Assembly: GCA_963682025.1 (NCBI GenBank)
Contig: OY821520.1
Span: forward strand, 132,519,819 to 132,583,818
DNA from: Cordilura impudica
Lineage: Eukaryota > Arthropoda > Insecta > Diptera > Scathophagidae
Length of the DNA stretch: 64,000 nt
Direction: 5' to 3'
Under the pieces are notes generated by a model. The model saw only the letters and a program-made list of their open reading frames with translations, searched no databases and was not told where the DNA came from. This document shows positions 19,906 to 29,639 of this stretch, piece after piece. The position numbers and the translations under genes were made by a program. Positions within the stretch are counted from its first letter, which is position 1; the number at the start of each line of letters is the position of its first letter.

Positions 19906-20543
19906 TACTGACTGGTTGAAATATAAGAAGTTTATCAGCACACATTGCTTAGAAAACATATCGCTAAGAACGCCGAATGATATTAACCTTTCGCTCAAAA
20001 AATTTGAATCTAATCTCAAAGTAACTGCTTAATTTGCTACTAAACCCGCCGACAGTCCAGAAATAATTTCGTTTTTTCTGTTGACGTTGAAAGAATCCTC
20101 CATGAAAAACGAAGAGCTCGCAGAGAATGGCAACTGCACAGATCTCCACATCTCAAGGCTCGATTGAAAGAATGCACAAATAAATTACGAAGATTACTCG
20201 AAGAACGGAGAACCAACTCATTAAACAGATTTTTAGAAAATATTGAACCCACAGAAAAATCAGACTACTCCCTATGGCGTGCAACCAAGAATTTAAAAAG
20301 ACCTGTTGTACGTAAGCCTCCGTTACGAAAACCAAACGGAGGTTGGGCAAGAAATGATATTGAAAAAGGAGTGCTGTTTGTTGAACACCTGAAAAATGTT
20401 TTCACTCCAAATGATCCAAGTGTAACAGTTGAATTGCCACCATTTTTACCACAGGGCACAGCTGTACCTATCCGTTTTGAGATTCGTGAGGTCGAAAAGG
20501 CAATTTTTGAACTAAACCCTAAAAAAGCATTTGGAATTGATAA
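19906..20543 (+). pseudogene. Jockey-like LINE, linker between endonuclease and RT
   Basis: The reading resumes at TDWLKYKKFISTHCLENI and SLRTPNDINLSLKKFES, typical of the stretch after a jockey endonuclease. After frameshifts the frame at 20100-20543 gives ILHEKRRARREWQLHRSPH, RLRRLLEERRTNSLNRFLEN-like residues, SDYSLWRATKNLKRP and FELNPKKAFGIDN. The last is the conserved N-P-K-K-A-x-G-x-D motif at the start of the RT domain. It stops there because a DNA transposon (20544-23593) is inserted. RT coding resumes at 23594. Confidence 0.8.
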
Positions 20544-21144
20544 CACAAGGGAACAAAATTTAACTTTTTTTGTGTTGATTTGAAATTTATAGTAAATTTT
20601 TACTAATTTAAGGTCGCTGATTTCAAATCTGCACTTGGTTTTTTTCTATCAGCTCGACTTTTCGAGATATACCGTTATGTTCAAAATTAAGGCACTTCCG
20701 CTACATATATTGGAATAACTTGAAAACGGTTCACCATATTAAATTAAAAAAAAATCCGAAACTCGCAAACAATATTCTCTTATAGCCGTGCTTACTTTGT
20801 TTTTAAATTTTCCAAGTAGTTTTAGAGATATCGTTCAAGTTTTGAAAAAAAAATTAAAATTTTTTTAAAAAAAACATTTTTTTTTGTTCTTTAAAAATTC
20901 CTAAAAAATAAAAATGGGACAAAAATCACAGTTTTGGTCTACAAACAGTTAGCTAAATATATTTCGAATAAAATGAGCTTTATTTCATTGCAATCGGTGC
21001 ACAACTTTTGATTTTGTTCACGATTTACTGAATTGATATAAATCGCGATTTCCATACAAAAATAACATTTTCTAATGTGTAAGTGTTTGTATGTAATAAG
21101 TTAGTTTTTTATGATTCTAAGAATTAAAAAAATTAAGTAATATT
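20544..21144 (+). repeat. Left long terminal inverted repeat
   Basis: Inverted match to 23005-23593. Shared landmarks include CTATCAGCTCGACTTTTCGA, CAAGTAGTTTTAGAGATATC, AATCGGTGCACAACTTTTGA and GTATGTAATAAGTTAG. The outermost 13 bases are CACAAGGGAACAA. The transposase start lies 62 bp inside its inner edge, so the repeat probably includes the promoter. Confidence 0.85.
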
Positions 21145-21205
21145 ATTGAAAATTATTTATTTATTGAAAATTGTGTTACTTTGATATATACTTCAAAATT
21201 GTGCA

Positions 21206-22897
21206 ATGGCTACGTCAAGAAACACCTGTAAAATCAATCCCAACTATTTTTGTAACATATGTGGCGAATACACGTTTATAAAAAATAGAAAAAGTGTGTC
21301 AGATTTTATTAAAAAAATTTATTTTGGCTACTTCGGATTTATCATGGAAACCCGTGATAAGTACTGGATTCCTAATACTGTATGTAAAAACTGTGTAGAG
21401 TATTTAAGGTTATGGGCAAACAAGCAACGGACCCACTTCAAGTATAAAACACCAATGATCTGGCGGGAACCTTCGAATCATTATGATGATTGTTATTATT
21501 GCGCTGTCAACATAACAGGCATTAATAAAACAAACCGGTCTAAATGGATTTATCCTAACGTGTTGTCTATTACCCAACCAGTCCTGTACTCTAGTGAGGA
21601 TTCAGAACCACAACCATCTACATCTACACACAATTTCCACGACTTACGACAAAATGTTCCTTCACCAATTTCTGAATTTGGATCAGATGACTTGCATTTA
21701 GATATTTCTTCTGAACGCGAGCAATTTAATCAGGAGGAGCTTAGTGATTTAGTGAGAGACCTTGGACTTTCTAAAAAAGCATCTGAAATTCTTGCTTCTC
21801 GATTAAAGCAAAAAAATCTGTTAACCCAAGGAACAACAATTTCATACTACCGTAACAGAGAAAAAAACTTACTTCCATTCTTTTCCGAAGACGATGAATT
21901 TGTTTATTGTTCAGATGTTCCTGGTTTAGTAACAGCGATGGGATTAGAGGAGTATGATCCAAATGACTGGCGACTATTTATAGATTCTTCTAAACGCAGC
22001 CTAAAATGTGTACTTCTGCATAACGGTAATAAATTGGGTTCGTTGCCCATTGCACATTCAACTAAAGCTAAAGAAGAATATTCTACAATTGCCTCAGTTA
22101 TAAATAAAATAAAGTACAACGAACACCGCTGGCTAATTTGTGTGGATCTAAAAATGGTGAATTTTCTTCTAGGCCAACAAGGTGGCTACACAAAATATCC
22201 GTGTTTCATTTGTTTATGGGATAGCAGAGCCAGATCTGAACACTGGAGTAAGAAAGACTGGCCTTCGAGGGAAGCTATGGTTCCAGGAAACCACAATATA
22301 GTTAATCAACCACTTGTGCCCAGGGATCGCATAATACTGCCACCTCTCCATATCAAGCTAGGACTTATGAAACAATTTGTCAAAGCTCTCAACAAGGACG
22401 GTGATTGTTTTAGATATATCAGTAAAAAGTTCAACAATTTGAGTTCGGAGAAACTGAAAGCTGGCATTTTTGATGGCCCTCAAATCAAAAAATTAATCAA
22501 TGATGAAAATTTTAGTAATTCCATGACAGATATTGAAAGAAATGCTTGGAATGAATTTGTTTGGATAGTGCGCAATTTCCTGGGAAACAAAAAGGGTGAG
22601 CACTATTCGGACCACGTGGATAACATGTTGTCACATTTCAAGCAGCTTGGTTGTAATATGAGCATTAAGGTGCACTACCTACACAGTTATTTGGATTGTT
22701 TCCCTGAAAATCTTGGAGACTTCAGTGAAGAACAAGGTGAACGTTTCCATCAAGATATCCGCACTATAGAGGAGCGGTACCAGGGTCACTGGGATAAGCA
22801 TATGATGGCGGACTATTGCTGGAGCATTAAAACAAATCCCTCTAAACAAGGTTATTTAAGAAAATCTTATAAAAGAAAATTTTTCGATGAGTTGTAA
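21206..22897 (+). CDS. Transposase-like protein, CMC/Chapaev-type (563 aa, intact)
   Basis: Starts at a true ATG and runs uninterrupted to TAA. The N-terminal 100 residues carry three C-x2-C pairs (C17/C20, C60/C63, C96/C99), a likely zinc-binding DNA-recognition region. An acidic, Ser/Pro-rich spacer follows (125-185). The C-terminal 320 residues look like a DDE-type core: D260 in LFIDSSKRS, D314 in CVDLKMVNFLLG, a C-x2-C at 333-336 (YPCFICLWDSR), an LH at 381-382 (LPPLHIKLGLMK), and E512 in SEEQGERFHQD. The D, D, C2C, LH, E order is that described for CMC transposases. Similar proteins are widespread as unnamed repeats in aphids, hydra and other invertebrates. If correct it cuts and joins the element ends. 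A related fragment lies at 63785-63965. Confidence 0.75.
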   Translation: MATSRNTCKINPNYFCNICGEYTFIKNRKSVSDFIKKIYFGYFGFIMETRDKYWIPNTVCKNCVEYLRLWANKQRTHFKYKTPMIWREPSNHYDDCYYCAVNITGINKTNRSKWIYPNVLSITQPVLYSSEDSEPQPSTSTHNFHDLRQNVPSPISEFGSDDLHLDISSEREQFNQEELSDLVRDLGLSKKASEILASRLKQKNLLTQGTTISYYRNREKNLLPFFSEDDEFVYCSDVPGLVTAMGLEEYDPNDWRLFIDSSKRSLKCVLLHNGNKLGSLPIAHSTKAKEEYSTIASVINKIKYNEHRWLICVDLKMVNFLLGQQGGYTKYPCFICLWDSRARSEHWSKKDWPSREAMVPGNHNIVNQPLVPRDRIILPPLHIKLGLMKQFVKALNKDGDCFRYISKKFNNLSSEKLKAGIFDGPQIKKLINDENFSNSMTDIERNAWNEFVWIVRNFLGNKKGEHYSDHVDNMLSHFKQLGCNMSIKVHYLHSYLDCFPENLGDFSEEQGERFHQDIRTIEERYQGHWDKHMMADYCWSIKTNPSKQGYLRKSYKRKFFDEL

Positions 22898-23004
22898 TTA
22901 CATTGTAATATTTGTGTATTAAAATTTTTTATTTTTTTTTTAAATTCTCTTTTTGTGTTAAATTAAAAAGTATAGCTGACCATAAAAATGAAATAATCTT
23001 TTTT

Positions 23005-23593
23005 TATTACTTAATTTTTTTAATTCTTAGAATCATAAAAAACTAACTTATTACATACAAACACTTACACATTAGAAAATGTTATTTTTGTATGGAAATC
23101 GCGATTTATATCAATTCAGTAAATCGTGAACAAAATCAAAAGTTGTGCACCGATTGCAATGAAATAAAGCTCATTTTATTCGAAATATATTTAACTAACT
23201 GATTGTAGACCAAAACTGTGATTTTTGTCCCATTTTTATTTTTTAGGAATTTTTAAAGAACAAAAAAAATGTTTTTTTTAAAAAAATTTTAATTTTTTTT
23301 TCAAAACTTGAACGATATCTCTAAAACTACTTGGAAAATCTAAAAACAAAGTAAGCACGGCTTTAAGAGAATATTGTTTGCGAGTTTCGGATTTTTTTTT
23401 TAATTTAATATGGTGAACCGTTTTCAAGTTATTCCAATATATGTAGCGGAAGTGCCTTAATTTTGAACATAACGGTATATCTCGAAAAGTCGAGCTGATA
23501 GAAAAAAACCAAGGGCAGATTTGGATTCAGCGTCCCAAATAACCTTAAAAACAATATTCAGTTCTTAATCAACAGAACCATTGTTCCCTTGTG
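23005..23593 (-). repeat. Right long terminal inverted repeat
   Basis: Inverted copy of 20544-21144, with scattered single-base differences such as the exchange near 23345 (AAATCTAAAAAC against AAATTTAAAAAC in the left arm). Ends GTTCCCTTGTG at 23593, followed by TAA. Confidence 0.85.
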
Positions 23594-24707
23594 TAATCAG
23601 TAGTACAATGCATTTAGAGTTACCCCGTGTAGCACTAAGAATTATTATTTTTATTTTCAATGCTATATTACGCCTTGAATATCATCCCCCAGAATGTAAA
23701 GTTTCTCTCGTTAAAATGATACCCACGCCAGGAAAAGATCACACGAAAGTCGAATCGTATAGGCCTATCAGCATATTATGCAATTTATTAAAACTTTTCG
23801 TAAAACTACTCGTAAATAAATTAAACATAGCTATAACACAAAGCAATTCTATTTCAGCTCATCAACTTGCTTTCGAAAACAACATGGCACTATTGAACAA
23901 GTTCATAGACTGACAAGTGAAATTCAAACGGCCTACGAAGAGAAGAAGTATTGTTCCTTATTTTTTATTGATGTCTCACAAGCCTTTGATAAAGTTTGGC
24001 ATAAAAGTTTACTCTTTAAGATTAAAACTATTTTACCCTCTAATACACACAAGTTATTCGGGAGCTATATTACAAACCGAAAATTTAAATTAAAGAAAAT
24101 GATTTTATAAGCACACCATAAACTATAAAATCTGGAGTACCTCAAGGTAGCGTTTTGGGGCCTCTTTTGTATATCTTATTCACATCAGATATGCCAACTA
24201 ATATCAATACATATACATCAACATTTGCTGATGACACAGCAATATAAAACATTCATAACAACCCACATGATGCATTCAGATTATTGCAAAATCATATCAA
24301 TGAATTAGAGACCTGGTTAAAAAAGTGTAAGATTAAGGTGAATGAGCAAAAATGCATACATGTTACTTTCGCGCTAAGAAGAGAAACTTGTCCATTAATT
24401 CAAATAAATAATCATAACATACCCCAACAAGATAACGTTAAATATCTAGGAATACATCTTGACCCTCGTCTCACTTGGAGAAATCACATAGATGCGAAGT
24501 TAACCCAGAAGAAATTAAAAACTATTGAACTCAATTGGTTAATTGGAAGAAACACTGAACTTAGCCTAGATTGTAAACTCCTGTTATACAATTCGATTAT
24601 AAAGCCAATATGGTCCTATGGAGGACAACTCTGGTGCACTGCCTCTGCTTTCAATGTACAGAAAATTCAAAGAAAGCAGAATAATATTTTAAGAATAATA
24701 ACCGGCG
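23594..24707 (+). pseudogene. Jockey-like LINE, reverse transcriptase domain (broken)
   Basis: Coding resumes with ISSTMHLELPRVAL, FNAILRLEYHPPECKVSL and then the RT motifs YRPISIL, FFIDVSQAFDKVWH, SGVPQGSVLGPLLY and TFADDTAI; the last carries the catalytic aspartates in the form FADD. After a stop, 24284-24707 gives the RT thumb: LKKCKIKVNEQKC, VKYLGIHLDPRLTW, IKPIWSYGGQLWCTA, RKQNNILRIITG. Several frameshifts and stops (for example near 23910, 24110 and 24246) make it inactive. It is cut at ITGA by the Transib copy at 24708, and the protein end continues at 28691. Confidence 0.85.
24703..24707. repeat. Transib copy B target duplication, left (CGGCG)
   Basis: CGGCG is repeated exactly at 28691-28695. 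The jockey-like reading ITGAP continues across the junction if one copy is removed. Confidence 0.95.
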
Positions 24708-24750
24708 CACAGTGGACCATATTTTGAGAAGGCGGCCAAAAATCATTTTT
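24708..24750 (+). repeat. Transib copy B left terminal repeat with heptamer/nonamer-like layout
   Basis: Heptamer CACAGTG at 24708-24714, 21-bp spacer, then CCAAAAATC (7 of 9 matches to the V(D)J nonamer ACAAAAACC). The opposite end at 28648-28690, read inward, has the same layout with TCAAAAATC. Confidence 0.85.
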
Positions 24751-25634
24751 TTTTTTTTGTTACCGATTTTAAAGTTATGTTATTCATTTGAAAGTAAGTA
24801 CTAGTAAACCTCGGGAGCCAAAAAATTGCGATTCTATCTCAACTATATCACAGCGAACAGGGTCTTCGAAAATGGACTTTCTCAGTATTTTGCTAAAATT
24901 AAAAATTTCTTTATAAATTTTTATTTTTGAATGACTGTAACTTTTTTGGTTTAAAAGATTTTGAAGTGCTATAAATTTAGTATAATATTGTGGCTTCCAT
25001 GCTATTAATGTTAAAAATGTGATATCACTGAGTCATTCCGAAATTTAAAAAAGAAATTTTTTAAAAAAGGTCCAAATTTTCCGAAAATCTCCTACTTAAT
25101 AGAGCATAACTCCTGCCAGTAAAAAGCAGTCAGGAAAAATCTTGCACTCTTCTATAGTACGAACCCTCCCCTATGCTCCTATTCCCCATTATATACCCGC
25201 CAGTTTCCGCCAGTGTGCACCAGAGCAATTTTTCTGACCCAAGGTTAGATATTTTCTGCAAAATTTATAAATACAAAAGTTGTCCACTATGTGGTTAGGA
25301 TATATTAAGTTTGAGGTGATGTTTGTAACTGCCAAAAATATTGGGCCTTCATCCATCTTTTATTATATGGATCGACTCAAAAACACTTTCTGAGTCGATT
25401 AAACGATGTCCGTCCGTCCGTCTGAGTGTTATGGTCGTGCCGGTGCACCGCGGTGTATTTTTTTGCGTGTCGGTAGAGTTTTCAGGAGTTGTTATATACT
25501 TATAAAAAAAGGGTTGAGATATAATGCGCCTAATTGTTACAGGTACATTCAAATGGGTATCTTTCAAAAACATTAATAGTCTAAATTAGAGTTATATAGT
25601 TTAAATACCTGTTAAAATGGGAAACAATTTAAAT

Positions 25635-25890
25635 AACAGGTAAATGGTAAAAAAAAAAACTATTGCGACATAGCCCTTTAAGATATGAGCAGGTATGCTT
25701 CACCTTTTAAAAGGGGTTAGGGTACGGGTTTTTATGCTTCTAAAAGTGATAATAAAAGATAAAAATTTGTAAATGGTAAAAAAAAAAACAATTGCGATAT
25801 AGCCTTTTAAAATATGAGCAGGTATGCTTCACCTTTTAAAAGGGGTTAGGGTGTGGATTTTTTATGCTTCTAAAAGTGGTAATAAAAGAT
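25635..25890 (+). repeat. Tandem duplication of ~125 bp inside Transib copy B
   Basis: Two adjacent copies, each running from GTAAATGGTAAAAAAAAAA through ATTGCGA, AGCAGGTATGCTTCACC and AAAAGGGGTTAGGGT to TTTATGCTTCTAAAAGT. Copy A has this segment once (about 3600-3730), so the duplication arose after the copies diverged or was lost in copy A. Confidence 0.8.
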
Positions 25891-25911
25891 AACATTTTTT
25901 ATTTTACATAA

Positions 25912-28011
25912 TTGCAAGAAAGAGTATTTATAATAATGTTTCCACAATTATTATCCATTACAATTTGTGCAATGGCTAAGTACTGTTACAGTGATCTGGC
26001 AGATATTTATTTTCAACGAAATGATGTAGACGATGTAATTTTGCACATAGTGAGCAACTACTTCTTTAAGAATTGTAACCTAGAAGACATTGAAATGCAC
26101 AAAGGAAAAATTACTAATTTTGCATCGAATTTGAAAAGACGGTACATTGAATGCTCTCATAGCAAGACAAAGATGTACAAACGTTACCAAGACTGGTTAA
26201 TAAAGGAACTTATTTTTGAGAGTGCATCTAAACTGCCAACGAAATTGGAAAAAAGGGTCGACCAGCAAAACCAATTGACGGATGTAGTGAAAGATCTCGA
26301 AGGCGCAAGCTGGAGAATATCAATGAAGAAATTTCTCAATGAATTATTAAGGATTCATTTTTGCACCAAATTCAACCAACCCAAAATAAAAAAAATTAAA
26401 TTGAAATAATTGAAAAAATATTAGAAGCGAGCCCAAGGCGCACAAAGAGGATTTTGAAAAGCATTCCTACACCAATTGAAGATAAGAAATTTACGCCGAA
26501 AGAAACGTTCGCCCTATTTTTGGATTTGAAATTGACCAAAAATCAATATAAGGAATTGCGGAAGCGAACCAATGAAAAGAATTGCGGGATTTTTCCAGAG
26601 TATCGAGATTTAGTTTCTGCCAAAAAAGAATGCTTACCTTCACAATCTGCTATTAGTGTCACTTCAACATCAGCAGAAATAAAATTGCAAGATCTCCTTG
26701 AACATACTGCAGTACGATTGCTAAATACGCTTGATACTGATCATTTAAAAAAAAAAATTGGTAATGGCAGCATTACTTTAATTTCTAAATATGGATTTGA
26801 TGGATCCTCTGGTCAGAAACAATACAAGCAATTTAATGCCGAAAATTCATCAGATGCTAATTTATTTATGGTATCTTTCGTTCCATTGCGCTTAACAAAA
26901 AGGTATAGCGTCTTAGAGCCGTCAACTTGTAGAGCAACAGAAATTGATATATGGAAAAATTAAATTCCTTCTTAAATAAAGTATTGCAGACCAAAAAAAT
27001 TTGCATTCAAAAAAGGAAACCAAAGATGTCATAACTGAAGAAGTTCAAAAAATAGAAGATCAAATTAAGGAACTTCAACCATTAATATTTAAATTTGATG
27101 ACCAAGACATTGACGTACATTTTAAAATGTGTCCACAATGATCGATGGAAAAGTTCCACAAGCTTTAACTGGAACAAATTCAACGTCAAGCTGCATTATA
27201 TGCCAAAAGACATCAAGTCAATTAAGCCAACCCCCACCAGAAGATGATAGTTTTAAGGAAGCCTACGAATTTGGAATGTCCCCTCTACATGCTAGAATAC
27301 GTTTCGTGGAGCATATTCTTAAATTGGGTTATGATTTGGAATTTGGTCCGTTAGGCGAAACAGTGAGAAAAAAAAAACAAAGAAAATGAAGAAAAAAGAA
27401 AGCAAAAAAAAAAACAAATTCAACAAAAATATCTACAGCTAGGCCTCGTAATCGACCAACCAAAACAAGGGGAAGGAAACACAAATGATTGAAATACTGC
27501 AAGGATATGTTTTTCCGATCCGGAAACTGCAGCATCTATCACATGTGTAGATCATGAATTAGTAAGACGATTCAAAATCATGTTACAAGTTCTAGCATGC
27601 AGCAGATAGATAAATGCAAAAAAATTTGGAGAGTACGCCAATAAAACAGCTATACTTTATAATGAAAAATACTCTTGGAGATATATGCCATCCACAGTTC
27701 ATAAAATTTTGTACCATGGGGAACAAATAATTCAAAACAATATGCTACCAATAGGAGATCTATCTGAAGAAGCGCAAGAAAAAAGGAACAAGGACTACAG
27801 ATTCATTCGCGAGCACAACACAAGGAAAATGTCCAGATGTTGTACTAATGAAGACCTTATCACTATTTTGTTGTGCATTTTATATCCATATATGTCCAAC
27901 ATTCGTCAAAAATGGAAAACTACCTCTATTGAATTAGACGAAGAAGCTAAACAACTTCTAGAAGATGAAAATCAAGGCTATTTAGAAGAAATTTTTACTA
28001 AAATTGGTTGA
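25912..28011 (+). pseudogene. Transib transposase (RAG1-like), copy B, broken
   Basis: Segments in order: 25912-26409 (N-terminal region, CAMAKYCYSDLADIYF, CSHSKTKMYKRYQDW), 26454-26963 (first aspartate in KYGFDGSSGQ, base about 26799, then FVPLRLTKRYSV), 27000-27389 (second aspartate in TMIDGKVPQAL, base about 27144, and CIICQKT), and 27685-28011 (glutamate in SEEAQEKRNKDYR, followed by IREHNTRKMSR). The D, D, E layout and the NKxxR context correspond to RAG1 core residues. Frameshifts near 26410, 26755, 26964, 27365 and 27490, plus stops near 27610, break the frame. The gene is not functional, but the parts are better preserved than in copy A. Confidence 0.85.
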
Positions 28012-28647
28012 TTTAAAGTAATTTTTCAATACATAACAATAAATTACGGTTTTTTATATAGATAAAAAATTTTCTTGACTTAAAAATTTATATATTTTGT
28101 AAATTTACAATAAAAATTGTTATATTTCATAAATTTACCATAAAAATTGATATAGAAATATTTAAAAAGACAATAAAAAAACATTTAACTAAAGCAAAAA
28201 CATACGAGTTTTTCATTGAAACATCTCTATCTTGAACCGACATAAGGTAACATTTACGTTCGCTGTTTAATAAATTATATTTTAACTCGGGATCTTTCAA
28301 AAAAAAAAAAAAAAACAACCTTTGGCCCTTGTGCACATTAGGACTAAAAAGTTTACGGGGGCCAAAGTTTGACATTTTCTGAAAAAATTAAATTAAAAAA
28401 TTGTTAAAAAGTATTAGTTGTAAAATTAACTGAAAGAATAAGACATTATATTACAAAAAAAACTTTTTTTACCTTTTAGCACTTCACTTTGTACTAAAAT
28501 TCAACTACAAATGAAAATGTATTTTAAACCCTCCGTAACTTTTTTTATTTTCAGCCGAGAATTACCTTTTATAGCAAAACATAAAGGCTAAAGTCTCACC
28601 TACCAAATAAAAAAAAACCGCATATCAAAATTCCAATCCAATCAAAA

Positions 28648-28690
28648 GTTATAGATTTTTGACCCCCTTCTCGTCAAATGGTCCACTGTG
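28648..28690 (-). repeat. Transib copy B right terminal repeat
   Basis: Ends in CCACTGTG; read inward it is CACAGTG, 21-bp spacer, TCAAAAATC. Followed by the CGGCG duplication at 28691-28695. Confidence 0.85.
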
Positions 28691-28889
28691 CGGCGCACCA
28701 TAGTATGTGAGAAATTCCAATATACACTCCGACTTGAATGTAAACTTTGTCAAAGATGAAATCGCAAAGCATGCTCAAAGCTATTTAAGAAGACTGGAAG
28801 AACATCCCAATAATTTGGCGCGTAACCTGCTAGAAAATCGCGGCCATCAGCGACTTAGAAGGAGAGCCACAGCGGACCTGGTTAAATAA
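28691..28889 (+). pseudogene. Jockey-like LINE, C-terminal end of ORF2
   Basis: Directly after the Transib element the LINE reading continues: APxYVRNSNIHSDL, VNFVKDEIAKHAQSYLRRLE, HPNNLARNLL, RLRRRATADLV, ending at TAA 28889. This is the end of a jockey-clade ORF2, which usually begins ITGAPWYVRN. A stop stands where the Trp would be. A short untranslated end leads into the (AT)n tract. Confidence 0.85.
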
Positions 28890-28914
28890 AACTATGAAAT
28901 GATTATTATTTTTT

Positions 28915-28916
<2 letters not shown>

Positions 28917-28948
<32 letters not shown>
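28917..28948. repeat. (AT)n microsatellite
   Basis: About 16 AT units immediately after the jockey-like LINE end; it may mark the LINE's 3' tail. Confidence 0.85.
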
Positions 28949-28952
<4 letters not shown>

Positions 28953-28974
28953 TGCTGAAACCTTTTTTTTATTC

Positions 28975-29620
28975 AAAAGATTCATACATGGGAAACATTT
29001 GAAAATGAATTCGATCATGTGGCCACCGCGGTTATTATTGACGAAGCGCATTCTGAACGTCCAATTTTAGGCCATGTTATCGGGGAACTATGTTCGATAA
29101 CAATACATCTATTGTTGCTGGTTGATCTGCATACACCAGTGAGATCACGTAACCCCGCAGGAGATACTCGAGATGATTCAAATCGCTCGACCTTGGAAGC
29201 CTTTCCTCGAAATCAATCTATTGCCTAATTGTAATAAGTCAATGGTTGGGGCCGCCGTATGGCACGTAGCGCTATCATGTTGAAGGCGCGTCTTGTCGGA
29301 ATCAATGCCATCTATACTTTCTTAAAAAAAATCATTGATCATGGTGCGTAACGATCTTGAGCTCCGGCTTCATTTATTAAGATATAAGGTCCAACGTTGC
29401 ATCAGCGTCTATACCGCACCAAACGGTGCATTTTTTTTTTTTTTGATATAATGGAGTCTGTAGGGTCTATTGTGGATTGGCCTCACTCTATGTGTAGAAA
29501 TTTTGTTGTTAACGAACCTGTTTGCCAAAAACGAGCACCATCGCTGAACGCAATTTTGCGATAAAACTTCGGGACAATTTCTAACTACTGCAGAGCACAA
29601 TCGGCGAAAGAACGAATTTA
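28975..29620 (-). pseudogene. Tc1/mariner-like transposase remnant
   Basis: Read on the minus strand from 29615 downwards: SQNCVQRWCSFLANRFVNN, then AxNVGPYILINEA, WHxFRQDAPS (the decayed W-x-Q-Q-D-G-A motif with catalytic D), then SSDLNHLEYLLRGYVISLVY and ADQPATIDVLSSNI, and the end GGHMIEFIFK. The SSDLNHLEY segment corresponds to the third acidic site (S-x-D-L-x-x-L-D-F/Y-x-L-W-G-Y). Many frameshifts and stops. Orientation and order are consistent throughout, so a single degraded copy is likely. Confidence 0.75.
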
Positions 29621-29639
29621 GTTATGACGGCCGACCATC

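Larger units (their letters stand above)
20544..23593 (+). mobile_element. CMC/Chapaev-like DNA transposon with ~600-bp terminal inverted repeats
   Basis: A 3050-bp element. Both ends read CACAAGGGAACAA inward, and the inverted similarity extends about 600 bp on each side (20544 to about 21144; about 23005 to 23593), high near the inner part and lower in the outer 70 bp. The flanks are TAA on both sides (20541-20543 and 23594-23596), consistent with a 3-bp TWA-type duplication. Between the repeats lies one uninterrupted coding frame of 563 residues. Ends starting CAC plus a TWA duplication fit what is known of the Chapaev3 branch of the CMC superfamily. The assignment is from memory of motif layout and could be wrong at superfamily level. 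Confidence 0.8.
24708..28690 (+). mobile_element. Transib DNA transposon, copy B (3983 bp, decayed coding region)
   Basis: Complete from end to end. Left end CACAGTGGACCATATTTTGA; right end, read inward, CACAGTGGACCATTTGACGA. Both begin with CACAGTG, exactly the V(D)J recombination signal heptamer consensus, and both have CAAAAATC-type A-rich motifs 21 bp further in. An exact 5-bp CGGCG duplication flanks it. It interrupts the jockey-like LINE ORF2. It is in the opposite orientation to copy A at 927-4648 and longer by about 260 bp. Confidence 0.95.
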
